A stretch of 64,000 nucleotides of DNA from Lyophyllum atratum (GCA_014905825.1 JACGCN010000018.1:1-64000), one strand, 5' to 3'. Positions 1 to 10,299 are shown, counted from the stretch's first letter. Made by a program: numbers and translations. Notes: generated by a model from the letters alone, not told the origin.

Positions 1-1678
1 TGCTCGAGGCATGGAAATTGGTTCTCGCGGGCAGGCCAGACTGGAAGTTGTCGAAGGACGTGTTGGGTTTCAATCGTGTCGCATATCTTGTCGTTCGAGG
101 ATGTGTTGTCTAGCGTAACGGTATAGAGCTACTCATCCGAGTCAAATCAATCAGAACATGCGGTGTAGATCAGGAAATCGCACCTTCGAATGTGTACGTG
201 ACGTGATCCCCACCCGGTCGCATAACCCGACGAAATAGCGGCCGAGGTTACTGCCAGCATGCGTGCCATGGATCAATCGGAAGCCCACAACCTCCGCGCG
301 AAGAGTCCACTGGCCAGACTCGCTCACATCGATCCAGTGCGCCGTCATGCCGAGGTACCCATACTTCGTGGTTTCTGCGGACCATCCGTCGGCGGTGCAA
401 GAAACCTTACCAGGGGCAGCCTACCTGTAACTCAGTATATATCACCTATTGCAATGTGCAGCCATTACTCACCTCGATATCTTTCTTCAGTTGCTTGAGG
501 CGATCAACGAAGGCCTTGTGGATGAAATTTCTGACGTCATGTGAGCTTGGCAGGTCGGCCCGTTTTGCCTGTGGACGCATGGACACCAAACAGTTTCGGA
601 ACGAGGCCTTATCCGCAAGCAGAAGGGCCTGGACCGGGTCTATTAGAACTTTCCACCAGAAGCTGAGATCGAAACTGACTTGGTCGTCGCAAGCCACGAA
701 TATCGATGTTGCGCTCAATACCCCTGCCCTCGTGAACTCTTTCGGTGTGTTTACCTTCGCAAAGCTCAGTTTGTCTGCCCATCCCTCTTTTTCTTGTCTT
801 CGCGCGCTTTCTGCACCTCGAGCGGAATACACCTGGGAGCAAGTGGAATCCTTGGCGTTGCGGCATTGCAACGCCTCTCATATTCTTCAAAGTGAAAACT
901 CGCGATATGGCCGCGACACGTCGAGTTTGACCCCAGAAAGAAACACTCGCGGCGTGTTCTCTTCGGACGTGTCTTTGTCTGGATAGAGGCCTCCGTCTCA
1001 GCTCTGAATTGCAGGGGTAAGTCTATCATTTCTAATCTCTCACACAGTACACTCACTGGCATATTAAGCACCATCTTCCGGCCACTGTCTCAAACTCGCC
1101 GTTTTTCGTTGGGAACCTGACTTCGACCATGTCACTGAATGTGGTCAAAAGGTCGCGGGTGGAATCCTTTTTGCTCGGGGCTGTATATTCGGGGATTCCT
1201 TCAGCATGGCGGTCATCGAGGTCCTGTTGGTTTACGAGGTGAGTACAGTGTTCGGCTGTCGTCACATCATTTAACTTACCTCTTCCTGCTCGTCCTCCTG
1301 CCCCCCAGATGTCTCCACTGCACCACCCATCTCCCCTGCATCTGTCCCAGGCTCCTCAACATCCTCGTCCTCATCAGCCTCTTCGACGGCTCGCCGCGGC
1401 CTTGCCTTCCCCTTCCCCTTCGCCTTCCTCTTCGGCGGTGCCGGCGCTTCCTCCTCTGACGTGTCAGGTCCGTCATTCTTCCTTTTCCGTTTCCTCTTGC
1501 TGCGATGAGGCGACGCTGCTTCCTCTTCTTCGTCACTGCTAGGTTCGTTGTCGCTGGCAGCACGCTTCTTGCTGTTGGCAGCGGAACGAGTGGTGGCCTT
1601 TCCTTTCGTGGCTGTAAGTGCCTTCTTCTTTGCCTTGCTCGTCGGCTTATTAAGCCGTGAGGGACCAGGCTTGGCCAT
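1..1678 (-). CDS. hAT-family transposase, 5' part, runs off the left edge; one apparent frameshift
   Basis: Cut-and-paste DNA transposase of the hobo/Ac/Tam3 superfamily. Exons read as 1280-1678, 1057-1223, 680-1003, 473-628, 184-420 and 1-128, with introns of 51-56 bp. The N-terminus is basic and acidic low-complexity sequence rich in Lys and Ser/Glu, probably nuclear. A BED zinc finger follows: the cysteine pair GRWCLIC closes exon 2 and the histidines (GHIASFH) are in exon 3. The RNase H-like core starts with CTADGWSAETTKYGY, holding the first catalytic Asp, and continues to TLDNTSSND, holding the second. The text then reads WPARENQFPCLEH at the window edge, so the C-terminal Glu and dimerisation region are outside. 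In exon 3 the frame changes near 766-790, and one missing base would restore all downstream phases, so this copy may be inactive. The start at 1678 (MAKPGPS) was preferred over an in-frame Met upstream because low-complexity coding begins there. Confidence 0.82.
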
Positions 1679-2029
1679 CGTCGACGCACAGAGTAGTATG
1701 GGAGTTGGGTAATAATTATAGTAGAGTAAATATGTGAGGCTTTTAACGAGTGCACAGCTGAGTGCACAACTGCTCGCTGCGCTGGCCATTTGCGGGTCCT
1801 TTGCCTGCTGCTTTGCGTCTGTTCGGCTACCCAAGGCTCGTGTCCTTCAGGCGTAGCCTTGCAGCATGTTTTATGTGCATTCAAGGGTCTTCCCTGTGTA
1901 CTTCGTACTACTGTCACCGCTCCTCGTGTGTTGTGGCAGGACTTTTGAGCATCTGAACGTAATATGTACATGTGCTAAGTACCTGCTACGTGTTTCTGTG
2001 ACAGACTGCATGGGCCCTTGAGTCCGACC

Positions 2030-2230
2030 TGTGGTCCAACTGGTAGTCCAGTTGCAACCGGTTGCAACCGGTTCTGACCAGTCGCCGCAGCCAGGCAATT
2101 TCCGAGCAACCGCAACCGTTCACTTGGGAAATCGGCCACAACTGCAACCGGAAGTCCAGTTTTTTCCGGTTGCGGTCCGGTCCAGTTGCGGTTTTTTTCG
2201 GTTGGTGCAACTGGACTTAGAACCTCTAGT
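2030..2230. repeat. Clustered GCAACCGG/CCGGTTGC motifs, probable hAT subterminal repeats
   Basis: About eight copies of GCAACCG or its complement CGGTTGC occur in both orientations, including the palindromic run TTGCAACCGGTTGCAACCGG near 2052. They lie 5' of the hAT gene. hAT elements usually carry short subterminal repeats bound by the BED finger, so this is probably the right-hand end region of the element. No exact terminal inverted repeat or 8-bp target duplication can be set because the other end is outside the window. Confidence 0.5.
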
Positions 2231-2240
2231 CCGTATCACA

Positions 2241-2400
2241 GCCCAACCCTGTACCCCAAGTCGAACCCCAGTCCACATCCCTGCCCAACCCTGTACCCCA
2301 AGTCGAACCCCAGTCCCCATCCCTGCCCAACCCTGTACCCCAGTCCACATCCCTGCCCAACCCTGTACCCCAATCCGAAAATTTTTCAACCCTAATTTGT
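2241..2400. repeat. Short tandem repeat, 42-bp unit
   Basis: Units starting GCCCAACCCTGTACCCCA begin at 2241, 2283, 2325 and 2355. The first two are 42 bp. The third is a 30-bp version lacking the AGTCGAACCCC segment, and the fourth decays into AT-rich sequence. The units differ by few bases. No gene function is evident; the block lies just outside the hAT subterminal motifs. Confidence 0.75.
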
Positions 2401-2423
2401 ACCCTAGTCCAAAAAAAAAGTCT

Positions 2424-3261
2424 CTAGATAACCCTAGGTTTCGTCGGAGTGCGGGGTCCGACTATCCCTTCTGCAAGTTCCGACTGGGACCTCATGAGTT
2501 CGTCTCCACTCACTGGAATAGGCAAACCCGGTGCTGCGGTTCGACTGTTAGGTTCGACTGTTCTGAATCCACCGATCGCGCGCTCACTCGTTGATGGTCC
2601 CATCTCAGGCTGCCTCGAACCGAGGCCACCATATGCATGCCAATCCGACGCGCCCGGCTCCTTGCTCAGAGTCCGCCTCATGCGGCGCCGTTCTACACGC
2701 AACCTTGTCATACTGGCACCGGAATGATCGTGTCGGAGGGCACCTCCCGCTGGGAAGGGGTCGGATTCATGCAAGGATGTCTGTATCAGTCCGAGACGCC
2801 TCAGTGCATGGCTGGTGAGTTGTTTTCTTCCATTTCGTTATCGAGACAGGAGCTTATGTGTTTAGGGTTAAAAGTGCGATTATGGGAAACATGGGCGGAT
2901 ACTGGAACGGCGATGAGGGCCGGAGAGGTATTGAGCAGCAACGAGAAGCGTGAGGGACGGGATAAATATGGCTTCGTCCTCAAAAAGGACCCGTAGAACT
3001 CGACAGGTGATGGGTGTTTGGCGAAACCGAATGCAGATACGTGGTCCAGCCTCCAGGCCCTGGATGTGACAGAGCCTCGGCGAGCCCAGCGGTACGAATA
3101 TGTATGGCAGCAGCTCCATGCTCGTCGAGACTACACCATTGGTCTCTCGTTGGAGCTGTATCGGCGATCGCTTCCTGTCACGCTCAGCATTCGCTCTAAG
3201 TGTAGTTAGTATCGATCGCGTGTTCCAAATCATCTGGCCGATATCTGGCGACGCTGCGTAC
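2424..3261. other. Stretch without a recognisable gene
   Basis: Only short overlapping ORFs on both strands are seen, none with a motif I recognise. Nothing here matches the other duplicated blocks of the window. Confidence 0.5.
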
Positions 3262-4437
3262 CTAGGGACTCATGACAATGCCTCTTTCGACTAATCGTGG
3301 CATCCGTTCGCGCAGGAATCTCCCGCTCCCCTGCCAGCCATGCAAGTCAACCACCACACTGTGGAGCAGACCCTCGCGCCACTTGTCTAGATAACCGTCT
3401 CGATATCAATCCATCCTTTCTTTCCTACACTTATCGCGATTTCCCACTCCATCGTGAGATGCAGCTCCACCGTGTTAGAGGGAATACTGGCTAGTACTAT
3501 AGCAATACCATGGGCTGACTGGATGATGCCGATCTCGATTCGAAGGATGTGGAGGTGAGATAGTCGGCTGAAGTTTATGGTCGCTGCTCCTGAGAGATCT
3601 ACGTGGCATCCGTTTAGACATGGAGGAAATGTTGGGCGAGCGGGAGACGGCTTACCGAGATCTACGGCGATACTTACTTCTTCCAGGTATTCCCCCGACA
3701 AGTGAAGGAGCTTCTCAAAGGTATAGTGGCGCCACTTTTCAAGGGTAGTCGCGAGGAAACGAAGACGGGATAGAGATAGAGACGATGTGATGTCCGGATC
3801 CCCCACATGATCCAGAAGATGCTCCAAGGGAAAGCATACAGCCGCCAAAGTCTCGAGATATCCCTGTTGTCTCGTTTCATATATATTTATCAGAGGCATT
3901 GTCCACGGCGACCGACTTGTGGGAGTTCATCTCGAGATGCCGGATGTTGGAGAATAGTCGGAGATACTGGATAGGAAAGCCGATTGCACCTAGGGTGAGG
4001 CCCACACAGGACGGGCTGGAAATGCTGCTAAGAAGAGAGTTCTGCAGATCTGCATGGAGGTAGTTCCAAGAGTGAGAGAATGTGATGTCTGGGCCGCCTA
4101 TGCTGAGGTCTCGCAGATGCGGTCTAGTGACATCCAGAATTCGACAAATGGCCTCTGCTGGTCTGATCGACACGGTGTCGATCTTCAAATGGATAGAGCG
4201 AACATAAGATGCCAGAAGTGGATTCATTGAGAGCACACAGTGAAGGCGTTGGTTACGCGCCGTGTTGTGCAAAAGAAGCAAGATGTGATGGAAAAACAAC
4301 GGTTGGGAAGCCGTGCGGAAAGACCATGATACGAGGCTGCATGATTGAAGGGTTCTACCGTCCCCGCCTAGTTGTCCGACGATGTCTTCAACGATTTCTT
4401 GAGGGAAAGTGGCTGGTAACATCGCGTTCGAAGCCAA
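3262..4437 (-). pseudogene. F-box/leucine-rich protein, copy A (decayed)
   Basis: This copy is closely related to the intact single-exon gene at 27275-28447 and has almost the same length. It begins with an F-box-like segment (FPQEIVEDIVGQLGGD, then LQSCSLVSWSFRTASQ), followed by leucine-rich-like sequence. F-box proteins generally recruit substrates to SCF ubiquitin ligases; the target here is unknown. Reading from the ATG at 4437 breaks near 3880-3890 (after NASDKYI, stop at 3877). The text resumes one frame over at TRQQGYLETL and shifts back near 3385-3392, so that the tail RMPRLVERG ends at the stop 3262-3264. The two shifts compensate in length, but about 500 bases in the middle are out of frame. 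The copia element sits in this copy's upstream flank. Confidence 0.75.
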
Positions 4438-4490
4438 GTTGAAGCCGATAACTTCTCAAGGCGACGACGATAATGATAAGATAATCGATC

Positions 4491-4500
4491 GTGTTTGGCA
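4491..4500 (-). promoter_or_regulatory. Shared F-box upstream motif TGCCAAACAC (copy A)
   Basis: TGCCAAACAC in gene orientation, 54 bp before the start of F-box copy A. The same decamer precedes copies B, C, D, F and G in the same orientation. Confidence 0.45.
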
Positions 4501-5083
4501 TCAACCTCGGCGACAATTTGATTGTTGTTCCTTGCCTCAACCACCACTACTTCTGGCGCTGTACGATATGGCGCGCTACCGAATCACCGCAAGGGCGTTT
4601 GGAAGCCAGTCATCGGACATCAACGTAGTTTTCGCCTCCATCAGCCGACACGCGGCTTGCGATGTCGACGTCAACTTGACCTGACCCTCGGCAACTCCAG
4701 CAGGTAGTCCTCTCGAAAGAGCGGCTTAGGAGATCGCGGAGAGGCTCTTTGACGCGTATTGCGGACATTTCGCAGCTGATAGGCCCCCAATTACGAACCA
4801 GTTGTGGAGGCGGCTGCATACGGACTAGGAACAGGGATCAGCAGGATCTGACGTTCATCTGGGAGGAGTCGCTGGGAGCGGGCTCCTGCGGGAACATTAG
4901 CATGTGAGCACTATCCGACCTTCCTTTTATCCGTATCCGGCACCCCAAAGGTACGTGCCCGACCTTCTTAGCATTAGATTTTCGTCTCACCGACCTCGTG
5001 TCTAGGACTTCTTCTCTCAAGGTTCTCATCTCGTCGCTTACGGTCGAATACGGGCCTTGAAGCAATCGCTATGGAGGGCAGGG
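4501..5083. repeat. Duplicated upstream flank of F-box copy A
   Basis: The sequence from about 4500 to 5080 matches 50280-51130 with scattered differences, for example the stretches ending ACTTCTGGCGCT and the segment following TTACGAACCAG. No convincing ORF is present. The block ends at the copia target site, and its continuation resumes at 10305. Confidence 0.55.
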
Positions 5084-5088
5084 GCAGG

Positions 5089-5481
5089 TGTTGATGATGG
5101 ACTTAGCATAACCCTATAAGATACGTCATACTTATTTCTATTTTTATTAACACGGTCACTATACTTAGATCTCGCTTATTTGTTTCGCCCTCGATGCCGT
5201 GCATCGAGACCCATCCCATTCATTCCATGCCGCTCCTTGTTTACCAGTCTTTGCTAGTCGATATTTTTCTGTGTAGATATCCGGCATACCTACTCAAGCC
5301 ACCCTTAGTCGTCTTACACTTCGTGTCTGGACTCTAAGGGTGAGCAGATCTTTACTTACTTCCAACTTCGTACCTTACTGACTGACCTCGTAGTTTACTT
5401 ATTGTGATATTCTACAGGTCAATATAGTCGTCTTACACTTCGTGTCTGGACTCTAAGGTTTACTTATTGTGATATTCTACA
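5089..5481 (+). repeat. 5' LTR of the copia element
   Basis: 393 bp, starting TGTTGATGATGG and ending GATATTCTACA. It contains internal duplications: about 33 bp starting TAGTCGTCTTACAC at about 5307 and 5425, and about 26 bp ending TATTCTACAGG at about 5393 and 5458. Promoter and polyadenylation functions of the LTR are inferred from its class. Confidence 0.95.
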
Positions 5482-5577
5482 GGTTATCGGGCCACGTTAG
5501 CTTCTGTGATTTCACACCAGACATATCCCTAGACGGTCTCAAACATTACACTGCGCACACATCCCACATACATTAAA
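5482..5577 (+). other. Copia leader with presumed primer-binding site
   Basis: The sequence directly after the 5' LTR (GGTTATCGGGCC) is where the minus-strand primer tRNA would pair. The matching tRNA was not identified. The gag-pol ATG follows at 5578. Confidence 0.45.
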
Positions 5578-8500
5578 ATGTCTACAAAACCGGTATCTAC
5601 CCCGATTTTCCCAACGGCCGAGCAGTTCGACGGCCAAAACTTTGTGGCGTTCAAAAGACGCATTTTACTAGCGGTGCGCGCTGCAGGCGCCCGAGGATAC
5701 CTCGATAAAATACCTTCCCCCATTCCAAAACCATCCCCACCCGCACCCGGCGCTTTACCTCCCGAGCCAACGGACTGGACCTCGACCACCCCATCAGTCA
5801 ACGAATGGGAAACCCGAGACGCATGGGTGCTCGCGCTCATCTCGTTCAACACCACGAACCCTGTGGGACTGGGCGTTAAACAGGACGGTACCGCCGCTGA
5901 GGCCTGGGAAGGACTCACCGAGCTCTACGGCAGCACATGCGAGCTCGCCGCTGCCGCAGCAGAGAAAACCCTCCGTACAACCACGTACTCGGACGGTGCG
6001 GATTTCCCGGCGCACGTCGCAGACCTCCGCACCAAGTGGAACACCGCCGTCGAGCAAGGTGCAGTGATAGACGATAAGGGCTTCCGAGCGATCGTGATAG
6101 GTTCCCTCCCGAAGTCGTGGAACATCGTCATATCTACCCTCCACACCACCAAAACGTCCGCCGCCGCTATTGCAGCGTTACACCTCCACTGGCAGATCGA
6201 AACGAAAGACAACCCACCGGCAGGTCCGGCTACCACTGCCCTACATGCCAAAGCTTCGTCGAACACGCAGAAGCCGAAGCTGGTGTGCGTTAACACCAAT
6301 TGTGGGCGGACTGGTCACACGATCGACAACTGCTACTGGAAGGGAGGCGGAAAAGAGGGTCAATTCCCCTCCAACTTTAGGAGTCGTGCACGTACCAATT
6401 CCCAAGAGACCACATCCACTAATACCACCACAACTACTACGCCCGTAGCGGCTGTCGCCAATACCACCTCCAAAAACACATCCCGCGTTACCTACGCCCT
6501 GTCTGCACTCGCCGAGTCTCCCGCATGCGCTCAGTACACACCTGCTGCTTTCTTCGAGCTTGCCGACGCGTACCTATCCAAAGACGCCGCCGCCACGGCT
6601 ATGGTTATGTCGTCGGGGGAGATCATGACTTACGCGGACTCCGGTGCAAGCGATCACTGCTTCGTCGAGCGATCTGACTTCACGGAGTACGAGAGGTTTG
6701 TCGTGCCGCGACAGGGTCAGCCAGCCGACAAAGATGGTTCCTTCTTCATTATGGGACGGGGAACTGTAAAGAAAACCGTGGTTGTTAATGGGGCCGAGTC
6801 CGACTTGCTGTTCAAGTCAGCCCTACACACACCTGACTTGGCGGCGAACTTGATATCCATTGGGAAGTTCGACGCCGCAGGCTTCACGGTTACTTTCTCG
6901 TCGGGGAAGGCGTCCTTCGCGGATCCAGCTGGGAGAGTGTTCATGGTGGGAGAGGGCAAGGATGGGATGTATCGAATCCAGTTCGCTCCCAGGACGGCCA
7001 GAGCTATGGTCGCACGATCTCTTGATGTGCCTGTGGACCTAGACGTATGGCACCGTCGTTTTGGGCACGCCGGTGTCACTGGGTTGCGGAACCTGGTAAA
7101 GAAGGGTCTCGTTGATGGGTTACACGTCAAGGGGAATCTAGATGTGGAGGGGCTGTGCGAGGACTGCGTGTATGGGAAACATGCTGCACGCCCATACGAT
7201 GGTGTAGTCGTCCCCGAGACCGACCCGAATGATCGATGCCATATAGATCTTTGGGGACCCGCCACAGTTGCCTCGCTCGGGGGAGCTTGGTACATGATGT
7301 TGGTGGTCGACGGTGGAACGTCTCGGATGCAGAGCTTCTACCTGTCGAAAAAGGACGCTGTTACGACATTATCAGCGTTCAAGAATTACCATACCGAGTC
7401 GGAGCGTCAGACCGGCCGGAAACTCCGTCGTTGCAGGATTGATGCGGGGAGAGAATGGGTCAACGCGCTGTGGTTCGAGTATTGTGGATCGCATGGCATT
7501 ATCCTGGAGATTAGCACCCCCTACGCCCACCCACAAAATGGACTAGCCGAGCGCTCGATACGCACCATAATCGAAGCCGTCCGCTGCATGCTCGTGGATA
7601 GCGGCCTCCCCAAACCTCTCTGGGCAGAAGCGGGGTCTACTGCCGTCACCGTGCGGAACCTGGTCCCATCGTCTCGTCACCCCGACGCTGTTCCCGAGGA
7701 GGCCTGGACGAAGAAGCGCCAAGCCGTCGCCCACTTACGTCCGTTTGGCTGTACTGCGTTCGCCAAAGTCCCCGAGGAACTCGTGGTTTCCAAATTGGAT
7801 CCACGATCGATCAGATACGTCATGGTCGGCTATTCCGACAGCGGATACAAATTGTACGATCAGGGGTCTCGGTCTATTATTACCAGCCGTGACGTTATCT
7901 TCGAAGAAGGTCTTGGACACCGCGCTCTTACCTTGCACAGCGACGACGACCTTCTCTCGGACACCGCACCTGCACCCGACCCCAACGCTCCGGGCGTTAT
8001 CACTGCTAAACAACCCATCGCACCCCGGATTCGTGCAACCGACGGTCCGCTTCACGCCGCCACGAAAGACCCTATCCATAACCCGCCACCTAATTCCCGC
8101 ACCGACGACCTCGACCTTCCTCTTGCCGTCCGCCGCTTACGTCGACATGCAGCCCCCACTCCGGCCATCATCGCTACCCGTGAATTCGAGGCCACGGAGG
8201 ATGCTGCGGCCCGCGCAGGTGAACACTGGGCTGTAGACACCCCTCTTCCCCGCGCATTCATGGCCGAGGACTTCCCCGCTTTCCTCGCATCCCTCGACAG
8301 CGCCTCTTCACCACTCTCCGATACTTACCTCCCGAAACACTATGGGGAGGCCATGAGGCGCCCTGATCTGTGGCAGGCACCTATGGACACGGAGCTGTCA
8401 ATCCTGAAGAAGCGGGAAGTTTTCCGCCTGGTACCAGCGTCGTCTGTGCCTGCGGGGAAAAAGGTCATAGGGTGTATGTGGGTGTATGCTCACAAGTTCG

Positions 8501-9885
8501 ATGCCGATGGGAACATTGTTAAGCGGAAGGCACGTCTGGTAGCGAAGGGTTTCTCTCAGGTACCGGGGGAGGACTTCGACGAGACGTACGCGTCTGTGGT
8601 CAGGCTCGAGTCCATGCGGATGACCGCCGCGATCGCGGCGGAGCTGCGGTTGGAGATATGGCAGGTGGATTTTGTGTCGGCATATCTGAACAGCGTGTTG
8701 GACCACGTCGTCTATATGCGGGTGCCGCCCGGGTTTCCAGGGGGGGAGGATAAGGTGTGTTTGTTACAGAAAACCCTCTACGGCATGATGCAGGGGGGTT
8801 ACGACTGGTGGCATAACCTTGATCGGAAGTACACCGAGATCGGCTACACGGCGTCGCGCGCAGACAGCTGCGTCCGGTGGAAGAAGGTGGACCAGGAACG
8901 CACCATCACTTGTACGTTCACCGACGACATATTTGGCATATCGTCGACCACTGAGGGGAAGGTACGGGCGAAGGAGGAGTTGGCGAAGTGTTATGAGATC
9001 AAGGACTTGGGGGAGCCCAAGTACATTCTGGGCATGCGCGTTGAACGCGATGCCGGCACCGGTGCGATCTCATTATCTCAGCGCGCGTACCTCGAACGAG
9101 TCCTAGAGCGTTTCGGTATGGCCGACGCGAACCCACACCCCACTCCATTACCTACCGGCATCATCCTCGACGCGTCCCACTGTCCTCGTACCGACTCCGA
9201 CCGCCACTATATGAAGGACAAACCCTACCGCGAAGTACTGGGATCGCTCATGTGGGCTCAAGTCGCAACTCGCCCAGACATCTCCTTTGCGGTGGGCTTA
9301 CTCGCACGCTTCCAATCAAACCCTGGACCTGCGCACTGGCGTGCGATGATCCATGTACTCGGATACATCAAGGGTACGCTTGACTACCGTATCACTTACA
9401 GGAGCGTCGATGGCGGACTTAAGCCTATGGGTTTCGTCGACGCCGACTATGCTGGGGACACGGACACGCGACGCTCGACAAGCGGATACGTGTTCATGAT
9501 GGCCGGTGGACCCGTATCCTGGAGCTCCCATCGCCAGCCCACAGTCGCGCTCTCCACTACAGAGGCCGAATATATGGCCTTGACGCGTAGTGCCCAAAAT
9601 GCCCTATGGATGCACAACTCCCTGGTGGAGATCGACCTACCCCAGCCACTCCCTGCTACCATCCGATGCGACAACACCTCCGCCATCGCCCTCACTCAGT
9701 CGACGAAGGGTCACACGCGCGCAAAACACATCGATATACGGTACCATTACATTCGTGAACGGGTAGCAGAAGGCGACATCCATATCACCCATATCCCCTC
9801 TGCTGAGAACGTCGCCGACATCTTCACCAAGCCTCTCCCGCGCGTCGTCCACGAGCACATGGTCGACCTTCTCCACCTCAAGTAG
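5578..9885 (+). CDS. Copia gag-pol polyprotein, 1435 aa, intact
   Basis: A single ORF encodes all proteins needed for copia retrotransposition. Visible in order: a gag region from about residue 15 (FDGQNFVAFKRRILLAV); a CCHC-type knuckle near residue 236 (CVNTNCGRTGHTIDNC, C-x4-C-x4-H-x4-C); the aspartic protease site DSGAS near 354; the integrase zinc finger (HRRFGH ... CEDC) near 491-535; the integrase catalytic triad at HIDLWGP (about 557), RIDAGREW (about 622) and NGLAERS (about 656); reverse transcriptase from about 930 with DFVSAYLNS and the catalytic box FTDD near 1115; and RNase H with DADYAGDTD near 1288 and a later CDNTSA. The 1435-residue length is normal for the group. No stop or frameshift is seen. 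The FTDD box replaces the more usual YVDD but keeps both aspartates. Confidence 0.96.
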   Translation: MSTKPVSTPIFPTAEQFDGQNFVAFKRRILLAVRAAGARGYLDKIPSPIPKPSPPAPGALPPEPTDWTSTTPSVNEWETRDAWVLALISFNTTNPVGLGVKQDGTAAEAWEGLTELYGSTCELAAAAAEKTLRTTTYSDGADFPAHVADLRTKWNTAVEQGAVIDDKGFRAIVIGSLPKSWNIVISTLHTTKTSAAAIAALHLHWQIETKDNPPAGPATTALHAKASSNTQKPKLVCVNTNCGRTGHTIDNCYWKGGGKEGQFPSNFRSRARTNSQETTSTNTTTTTTPVAAVANTTSKNTSRVTYALSALAESPACAQYTPAAFFELADAYLSKDAAATAMVMSSGEIMTYADSGASDHCFVERSDFTEYERFVVPRQGQPADKDGSFFIMGRGTVKKTVVVNGAESDLLFKSALHTPDLAANLISIGKFDAAGFTVTFSSGKASFADPAGRVFMVGEGKDGMYRIQFAPRTARAMVARSLDVPVDLDVWHRRFGHAGVTGLRNLVKKGLVDGLHVKGNLDVEGLCEDCVYGKHAARPYDGVVVPETDPNDRCHIDLWGPATVASLGGAWYMMLVVDGGTSRMQSFYLSKKDAVTTLSAFKNYHTESERQTGRKLRRCRIDAGREWVNALWFEYCGSHGIILEISTPYAHPQNGLAERSIRTIIEAVRCMLVDSGLPKPLWAEAGSTAVTVRNLVPSSRHPDAVPEEAWTKKRQAVAHLRPFGCTAFAKVPEELVVSKLDPRSIRYVMVGYSDSGYKLYDQGSRSIITSRDVIFEEGLGHRALTLHSDDDLLSDTAPAPDPNAPGVITAKQPIAPRIRATDGPLHAATKDPIHNPPPNSRTDDLDLPLAVRRLRRHAAPTPAIIATREFEATEDAAARAGEHWAVDTPLPRAFMAEDFPAFLASLDSASSPLSDTYLPKHYGEAMRRPDLWQAPMDTELSILKKREVFRLVPASSVPAGKKVIGCMWVYAHKFDADGNIVKRKARLVAKGFSQVPGEDFDETYASVVRLESMRMTAAIAAELRLEIWQVDFVSAYLNSVLDHVVYMRVPPGFPGGEDKVCLLQKTLYGMMQGGYDWWHNLDRKYTEIGYTASRADSCVRWKKVDQERTITCTFTDDIFGISSTTEGKVRAKEELAKCYEIKDLGEPKYILGMRVERDAGTGAISLSQRAYLERVLERFGMADANPHPTPLPTGIILDASHCPRTDSDRHYMKDKPYREVLGSLMWAQVATRPDISFAVGLLARFQSNPGPAHWRAMIHVLGYIKGTLDYRITYRSVDGGLKPMGFVDADYAGDTDTRRSTSGYVFMMAGGPVSWSSHRQPTVALSTTEAEYMALTRSAQNALWMHNSLVEIDLPQPLPATIRCDNTSAIALTQSTKGHTRAKHIDIRYHYIRERVAEGDIHITHIPSAENVADIFTKPLPRVVHEHMVDLLHLK

Positions 9886-9891
9886 GGTTAT

Positions 9892-9906
9892 GAACGTCCG
9901 GGGGAG
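9892..9906 (+). other. Polypurine tract of the copia element
   Basis: The purine run GGGGGAG directly precedes the 3' LTR, the expected position for the plus-strand primer. Confidence 0.6.
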
Positions 9907-10299
9907 TGTTGATGATGGACTTAGCATAACCCTATAAGATACGTCATACTTATTTCTATTTTTATTAACACGGTCACTATACTTAGATCTCGCTTATTTG
10001 TTTCGCCCTCGATGCCGTGCATCGAGACCCATCCCATTCATTCCATGCCGCTCCTTGTTTACCAGTCTTTGCTAGTCGATATTTTTCTGTGTAGATATCC
10101 GGCATACCTACTCAAGCCACCCTTAGTCGTCTTACACTTCGTGTCTGGACTCTAAGGGTGAGCAGATCTTTACTTACTTCCAACTTCGTACCTTACTGAC
10201 TGACCTCGTAGTTTACTTATTGTGATATTCTACAGGTCAATATAGTCGTCTTACACTTCGTGTCTGGACTCTAAGGTTTACTTATTGTGATATTCTACA
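9907..10299 (+). repeat. 3' LTR of the copia element
   Basis: 393 bp with no difference from the 5' LTR found by eye. It is followed directly by the target duplication GCAGG. Confidence 0.95.

Larger units (their letters stand above)
5089..10299 (+). mobile_element. Complete Ty1/copia LTR retrotransposon
   Basis: Two 393-bp LTRs (5089-5481 and 9907-10299) flank one uninterrupted gag-pol ORF. The element is bounded by the 5-bp target duplication GCAGG (5084-5088 and 10300-10304). The LTRs begin TG and end CA and look identical base for base by eye, implying recent insertion. The protease, integrase, reverse transcriptase, RNase H order is that of Pseudoviridae-type (copia) elements. It landed in the duplicated flank upstream of F-box copy A; the same flank is uninterrupted at 50.3-52 kb. 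Confidence 0.95.

Noticed and set aside
1276..1971. Long Arg-rich ORF (231 codons) overlapping the hAT gene start
   Set aside because: It is another frame of the low-complexity acidic/basic exon; splice-supported hAT coding is in the neighbouring frame.
2384..2440. AACCCTAA and ACCCTAGT runs suggesting a telomere remnant
   Set aside because: Too few and irregular; explained by decay of the 42-bp tandem repeat.
5794..9927. Many minus-strand ORFs inside the copia region
   Set aside because: They are antisense shadows of the 1435-codon polyprotein and contain no family motifs.
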